This document shows positions 4,970-8,954 of a stretch of DNA of 8,954 nucleotides, piece after piece. Both the position numbers and the translations under genes were made by a program. Numbering within the stretch: the stretch's first letter is position 1; each line of letters opens with the position of its first letter. The notes beneath the pieces are model-generated. The model made no database searches and had not been told where the DNA came from. It worked only from the letters and a program-made list of their open reading frames with translations. Source of the DNA: Candidatus Segatella mututuai (GTDB lineage Bacteria; Bacteroidota; Bacteroidia; Bacteroidales; Bacteroidaceae); assembly GCA_002439605.1 (NCBI GenBank), contig DJOI01000037.1:21863-30816 (forward strand), written 5' to 3'.

Positions 4970-7900
4970 ATGAAGCGCCTACATCTTTTTATAATACTAT
5001 CATTTATAACTATCTTTTCATCGGCAGAACCCTTTTGCGATGTCAGAAAGTTTTCCATCCTCGACGGACTTGCCGCCAACTCCATCTCCGATTTGGCACA
5101 AGGCTACGACAATTTGATGTGGTTTGGCACGTGGAACGGCCTGTCCTACTACGACGGCTACCATTTCAAGACTTTCCGCGACGAGCCCGACAACATCGAC
5201 ATCATGAGCACCAACCGAATACTCGCCATATACCCCAGCCCAGACAACAACGTGTGGGTAGTCACCTTCGACCGCACGTTATACCTCTTCGACACCAAGC
5301 TATGCCAGTTTATCAAGGTCGGCAAAATGCTCGACGAGCACTTCGGCATCCACCTGAGTTCGAGCCAGATATATCCACTCCCCAACGGACATACCTGGAT
5401 TACCACGGACAGGCAGAACTACCTTATCCGCATAGGGCAAGGCGACGACCTCGAGAGCATGAAGCCCGAGCTCATCAAGGTGGGACAGAAAGGACTTCGG
5501 AGTGGAAATGTATGGTTTATCAAGCAAGACCGAAAAGGCCGGGAATGGGTGCTCACCGACAAGGGAACATTCATTTATGGCAGCAAGTTCCACACCTCCA
5601 TCCCCTTCATGTGGCACAGAGAAGTGGGCAACATGGTCTTTCTCGCCACAAGCGACGGAAAGGTGGCTGTCTACGACGAGCAGAACCATCTGTCCATGGT
5701 TCCCATGCCGGCAGGCGTAACCCGCATCAACGAACTAAAGAACACTGGCTACCAGCTGATCATAGCCACCAACATAGGACTCGTCGTGTACAATCCACGC
5801 ACATTCAAGACCGATGTCGTCAACGTGCAGAATCCCAATCAACCCATCGCAGAGGTAAAGAAGGCCTACGTAGATGCCCACAACTTGGTATGGACGTTCA
5901 CCGAAGGGCAGGGGGTAACGGTCGTCAACCCCAAGACGATGAGCACACAATGGCTCTATGCCGACGCCCCTACCCCAGACTACCGCACCACAAGCGACAA
6001 GTTCTTCATCATGGAAGACGAGCACGGAACGCTATGGACCATCCCCAACCACGGCACATTCAGCTATTACGACCGAAAGAGCGGCAAGCTCGTTCCCTAT
6101 ACGCTGAGAAGCAACTCGGCAGGCAACTACTACGTGCCCCGCATCTCCAAGTTCACCATCTCAGACCAAGGCATACTGTGGCTGGTAGGCGTGCACGACC
6201 TCACGCAGGTAAACTTCAAGTTCCACGACTATGTAATGACCAAGCTCGACGAAGGAGAATCAGAAGCGAGAGCCATGGCCTATACCACCAACGGTTTCCA
6301 TTGGGATGGTTTCAAGTCGGGCCACCTCAAGATAAGCGACAGCAACTTCAACAAGATAGGTTATTTAGAAGCCAACGGACAGATTTCCCAGAAGCAGGTG
6401 CCGTTCTCACAAGCTGGAATTTACGCCATCTACCAAGATGCGAAGAAACGAATGTGGATAGGCACAGACGGCGACGGCCTATATCTGTACGCCAAGAACG
6501 CCATGCGACATTTCCGCTATGATGCAACCAACAAGAACTCCATACCATGCGACAGCATCTACGACGTGGTGAGCGACCGACAGGGGAACATTTGGATAGC
6601 TACCTACGGAGGGGGGTTGGCCCTGATGCGCGAAGACCCGCAAGGCAACATCTCTTTCCTCAGCTCTCGCAACGGTCTGAAATGGCCCAAGATCAGCAAT
6701 TACAACAAGGTACGACGCATCACCTGCACCGCCAGCGGAGTAATCCTCGTAGGAACCACAGGAGGCCTCGTCACATTCAAGGAGGAAAAGCATCCTACCA
6801 AAAACATACGCTTCCATACCACCAGCTACAGGGAGAACGACATAGAATCGCTCACCGCGGCAGACATCAACGACATACTGATGCGCTCCAACGGTGAAAC
6901 TTACGTGTCGTGCATAGGAGGAACACTCGACAAGATAACGAGCAAAAAACTGCTGCAAGACAACCTGAAGGTAAGATATTGCGATTTCATCAGCACAAAC
7001 GAAGGAAACGTACAGAGCCTGATAGAAGACAACAGAGGAGATATATGGCTCATAAGAGAGTCGAGCATCGACAGATACAATCCGAAGACCAAGAAAATAA
7101 CCGTCTTCGGACCAAACGACTTCGACCTGAACATGACATTTTCGGAGGCGCGTCCCGTACACGACCCGAGCACTGACAACATCACCGTGGGCACGGCCAT
7201 GGGTAGCATGACGTTCAACCCCGCGACCGTGAAGCAGACCGACTATCAGCCACGCGTCATCTTCACCGAGCTGCACTACAACGGAAGCAGCGAGAATATA
7301 CCCATTCTGCACCAGAAGAAGTTAGTCATCCCTGCCGACAAACGCAACCTGACCATCAGTTTTGCCGCACTCGACTATACACGCAAGTACCAACAATTCT
7401 ACAAGTACCGCATCGATGGGCACACACCTGAAGGAGAATGGATAGACCTACGCGGACAGAACCGCATCGGTTTCAACCACATCTCGCACGGACAATATGT
7501 GCTCAAGGTCATTGCCACCAACACCCATGGCAAATGGAGCAAGCACGTGGCATCGCTCGAACTTGATGTAAGACCCACATTCTGGGAAAGCATCTGGGGC
7601 AAGCTGCTGATGCTGCTCATCACCATAGGCATCATGGCATCGTGCTTCATCTTATACAACAAACTGCAGAAAGAACGCATCAAACATGATATGAACGAGA
7701 TGAAGAACAAGTTTTACAGCAAGGCCTCGCACAAGCTCCGCACACCACTCTCGCTCATCGGAGGCCCCGTGGAGCAAGTGCTGGAAAACGAGCCAAATCT
7801 CTCGGAAGAGAGCCGAGGCATGCTGCAAATAGTCCGGCGCAACGCCAAGGAGATGCTCAACATGCTCAACAGGATGCTGAAGTTCGACAACGGAAGCGGC

Positions 7901-8881
7901 TTCTATCTCGACGAGGGAAGCGACCAGGCATTCGTGGCAAGCGAAAACAATGGCGACATCAGCGACGAGACCGCAAAGGACTATCTCGACGACACAAGCA
8001 CAGCGGAGGAAGAAGGAACCGACGACGGGGAAGAAAAAACCGAACAGAGGGAAAAGGACATCACCATCCTCGTCGTAGAGGACAACCCCGACCTGCGCCA
8101 GTTCCTCTTTACCATCCTCAAACCCGACTATAACGTATTGCTTGCCGAAAACGGCAAGGAGGGCTTGGTGAAGGCAAGAAACATGATGCCCGACTTCATA
8201 CTTACCGATGTTTCTATGCCCGTAATGGACGGGTTCGCAATGGTACACTGCCTCAAGCAAGACACCAACACTGCACATATTCCCATCATCGTGCTGTCGG
8301 CCAAAGCCAGCGTGGAAGACCATCTGCGAGGATTCGAAGAAGGTGTGGACGGCTACCTCACCAAACCATTCTCCGCCACCTACCTAAAGGGGCGCATCGA
8401 GGCTGTCATCAATCAGCGGCATGCCCTGCAACTGGACATGCTGAAGCAAATACAGCGAATCGAAGGTACCGAATTCCACATCACGCACGAATATCCGCAG
8501 ACTGCATCAGGGCAGGGCGGCTACCTAAGCTCCATGGTAAGCAAGCGCATGTTGGAAGAGGATGCTCAGATCGAGAAGGTTGTGCGCTATATCAACGAGC
8601 ACATCAGCGATCCCGACCTCAGGATGGACGATATCGCCTTGGCCGTGGGCATGAGTAGAAGCGTGCTCTATGGCAAGCTGAAGAATGCCGTGGGCATGAA
8701 GCCTGTCGACTTCGTGCGCCACGTACGAATCATGCGTGCCGCGGAGTTGCTCTGCAAAACCGACGACTCGCTCACCAGCATAGCCTACACCATGGGCTTC
8801 AGCGATCCGAAGTATTTTGCCAGGGTATTCAAGAAAGAAATGGGCATCAGTCCGAGCCAATATAGAGAAAATTCGAAGTAA
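4970..8881 (+). CDS. Hybrid two-component sensor/AraC-type regulator lacking the HATPase_c domain
   Basis: From the ATG at 4970 the product is 1303 residues and starts with a signal peptide (MKRLHLF, hydrophobic stretch, SSA). The periplasmic part to about residue 780 shows repeated beta-propeller blades (Reg_prop type) such as WFGTWNGLSYYDG (from residue 51), MWIGTDGDGLYLY and IWIATYGGGLALM. A Y_Y_Y domain follows (about 805-870, YKYRIDG), then one membrane helix (about 879-896). Inside the cell come the histidine-phosphotransfer helices with SHKLRTPLSLI (His921) and a second helix ending near residue 972. Normally an ATP-binding domain with N and G boxes would follow. Here there is only an acidic 56-residue linker (975-1030, 20 Asp/Glu) leading to a complete receiver (Glu1037/Asp1038, phospho-acceptor Asp1080, Ser1110, Lys1132). 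A C-terminal AraC HTH follows (about 1201-1303), ending in FSDPKYFARVFKKEMG and SPSQYRE. Full family members are usually sensors of glycan fragments controlling nearby polysaccharide-use genes. The ligand and targets here are not visible. The 73 bases after the stop show no clear terminator. Confidence 0.93.
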   Translation: MKRLHLFIILSFITIFSSAEPFCDVRKFSILDGLAANSISDLAQGYDNLMWFGTWNGLSYYDGYHFKTFRDEPDNIDIMSTNRILAIYPSPDNNVWVVTFDRTLYLFDTKLCQFIKVGKMLDEHFGIHLSSSQIYPLPNGHTWITTDRQNYLIRIGQGDDLESMKPELIKVGQKGLRSGNVWFIKQDRKGREWVLTDKGTFIYGSKFHTSIPFMWHREVGNMVFLATSDGKVAVYDEQNHLSMVPMPAGVTRINELKNTGYQLIIATNIGLVVYNPRTFKTDVVNVQNPNQPIAEVKKAYVDAHNLVWTFTEGQGVTVVNPKTMSTQWLYADAPTPDYRTTSDKFFIMEDEHGTLWTIPNHGTFSYYDRKSGKLVPYTLRSNSAGNYYVPRISKFTISDQGILWLVGVHDLTQVNFKFHDYVMTKLDEGESEARAMAYTTNGFHWDGFKSGHLKISDSNFNKIGYLEANGQISQKQVPFSQAGIYAIYQDAKKRMWIGTDGDGLYLYAKNAMRHFRYDATNKNSIPCDSIYDVVSDRQGNIWIATYGGGLALMREDPQGNISFLSSRNGLKWPKISNYNKVRRITCTASGVILVGTTGGLVTFKEEKHPTKNIRFHTTSYRENDIESLTAADINDILMRSNGETYVSCIGGTLDKITSKKLLQDNLKVRYCDFISTNEGNVQSLIEDNRGDIWLIRESSIDRYNPKTKKITVFGPNDFDLNMTFSEARPVHDPSTDNITVGTAMGSMTFNPATVKQTDYQPRVIFTELHYNGSSENIPILHQKKLVIPADKRNLTISFAALDYTRKYQQFYKYRIDGHTPEGEWIDLRGQNRIGFNHISHGQYVLKVIATNTHGKWSKHVASLELDVRPTFWESIWGKLLMLLITIGIMASCFILYNKLQKERIKHDMNEMKNKFYSKASHKLRTPLSLIGGPVEQVLENEPNLSEESRGMLQIVRRNAKEMLNMLNRMLKFDNGSGFYLDEGSDQAFVASENNGDISDETAKDYLDDTSTAEEEGTDDGEEKTEQREKDITILVVEDNPDLRQFLFTILKPDYNVLLAENGKEGLVKARNMMPDFILTDVSMPVMDGFAMVHCLKQDTNTAHIPIIVLSAKASVEDHLRGFEEGVDGYLTKPFSATYLKGRIEAVINQRHALQLDMLKQIQRIEGTEFHITHEYPQTASGQGGYLSSMVSKRMLEEDAQIEKVVRYINEHISDPDLRMDDIALAVGMSRSVLYGKLKNAVGMKPVDFVRHVRIMRAAELLCKTDDSLTSIAYTMGFSDPKYFARVFKKEMGISPSQYRENSK

Positions 8882-8954
8882 CCCAGAGGGGTGTGAAATT
8901 CCCAGATTTATTTTATTCTTGAGATGCCAAGGAGTTTTCAGAACTTCTATTTTT

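Noticed and set aside
5035..6522. Long overlapping open frame inside the regulator gene (495 codons, plus strand)
   Set aside because: Its product is extremely rich in Arg, His, Gln and Pro, typical of an out-of-frame shadow of a C/G-ending coding sequence. The regulator frame has clear domains over the same bases.
6479..7312. Minus-strand open frame of 277 codons inside the regulator gene
   Set aside because: It is a shadow of the strong plus-strand gene, with no recognisable domain and no promoter.

Overview
The window looks like chromosomal DNA of a Bacteroidales bacterium, most likely of the Prevotella/Segatella (P. copri-like) lineage. Three genes encode lipoproteins with Bacteroidota-style lipoboxes, one is a large hybrid two-component regulator of the gut-Bacteroidota type, and four promoters fit the Bacteroidota consensus TTTG-N19..20-TAnnTTTG. 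The species assignment is inference from style, not from a marker gene.

Layout. Positions 1-31 hold what is probably the last codons of an upstream gene. It is followed closely by a surface lipoprotein gene with two DUF6359/OB-like repeats and a C-terminal choice-of-anchor-J-like domain (71-1456), which ends in a strong terminator (1476-1514). A separate promoter (1542-1573) then drives a small protein-kinase-fold gene of the 'polyvalent protein' type (to 2240). Its 5' part overlaps a convincing 56-codon ORF in another frame, so the locus is either two overlapping genes or one gene with a frameshift. Next come a promoter, a structured leader of about 120 nt and rpmE2 (ribosomal protein L31 type B, 2419-2670) with its own terminator. 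A secreted or surface non-specific nuclease lipoprotein follows (2835-3770).

Between the nuclease gene and a convergent minus-strand lipoprotein gene (4036-4779) lie a hairpin, a run of 22-bp tandem repeats and a nested bidirectional hairpin. The lipoprotein gene and a 1303-residue hybrid sensor/response regulator (4970-8881, plus strand) are transcribed divergently. Their two promoters flank a perfect inverted repeat with 19-bp arms, a strong candidate operator for one or both genes.

The most unusual observation is in the regulator. It has the periplasmic propeller, Y_Y_Y domain, membrane helix, histidine-phosphotransfer helices, receiver and AraC DNA-binding domain of a standard hybrid two-component system. 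The ATP-binding (HATPase_c) domain is missing and is replaced by a 56-residue acidic linker, and the Glu after the phospho-accepting His is Lys. The frame is open throughout, so this is an intact gene for a kinase-dead or alternatively signalling regulator, not an obvious pseudogene.

The first 2.2 kb (lipoprotein and kinase) is visibly richer in A/T and uses A/T-ending codons, while the nuclease, second lipoprotein and regulator genes use many C/G-ending codons. I saw no transposase, CRISPR array, rRNA or tRNA gene.
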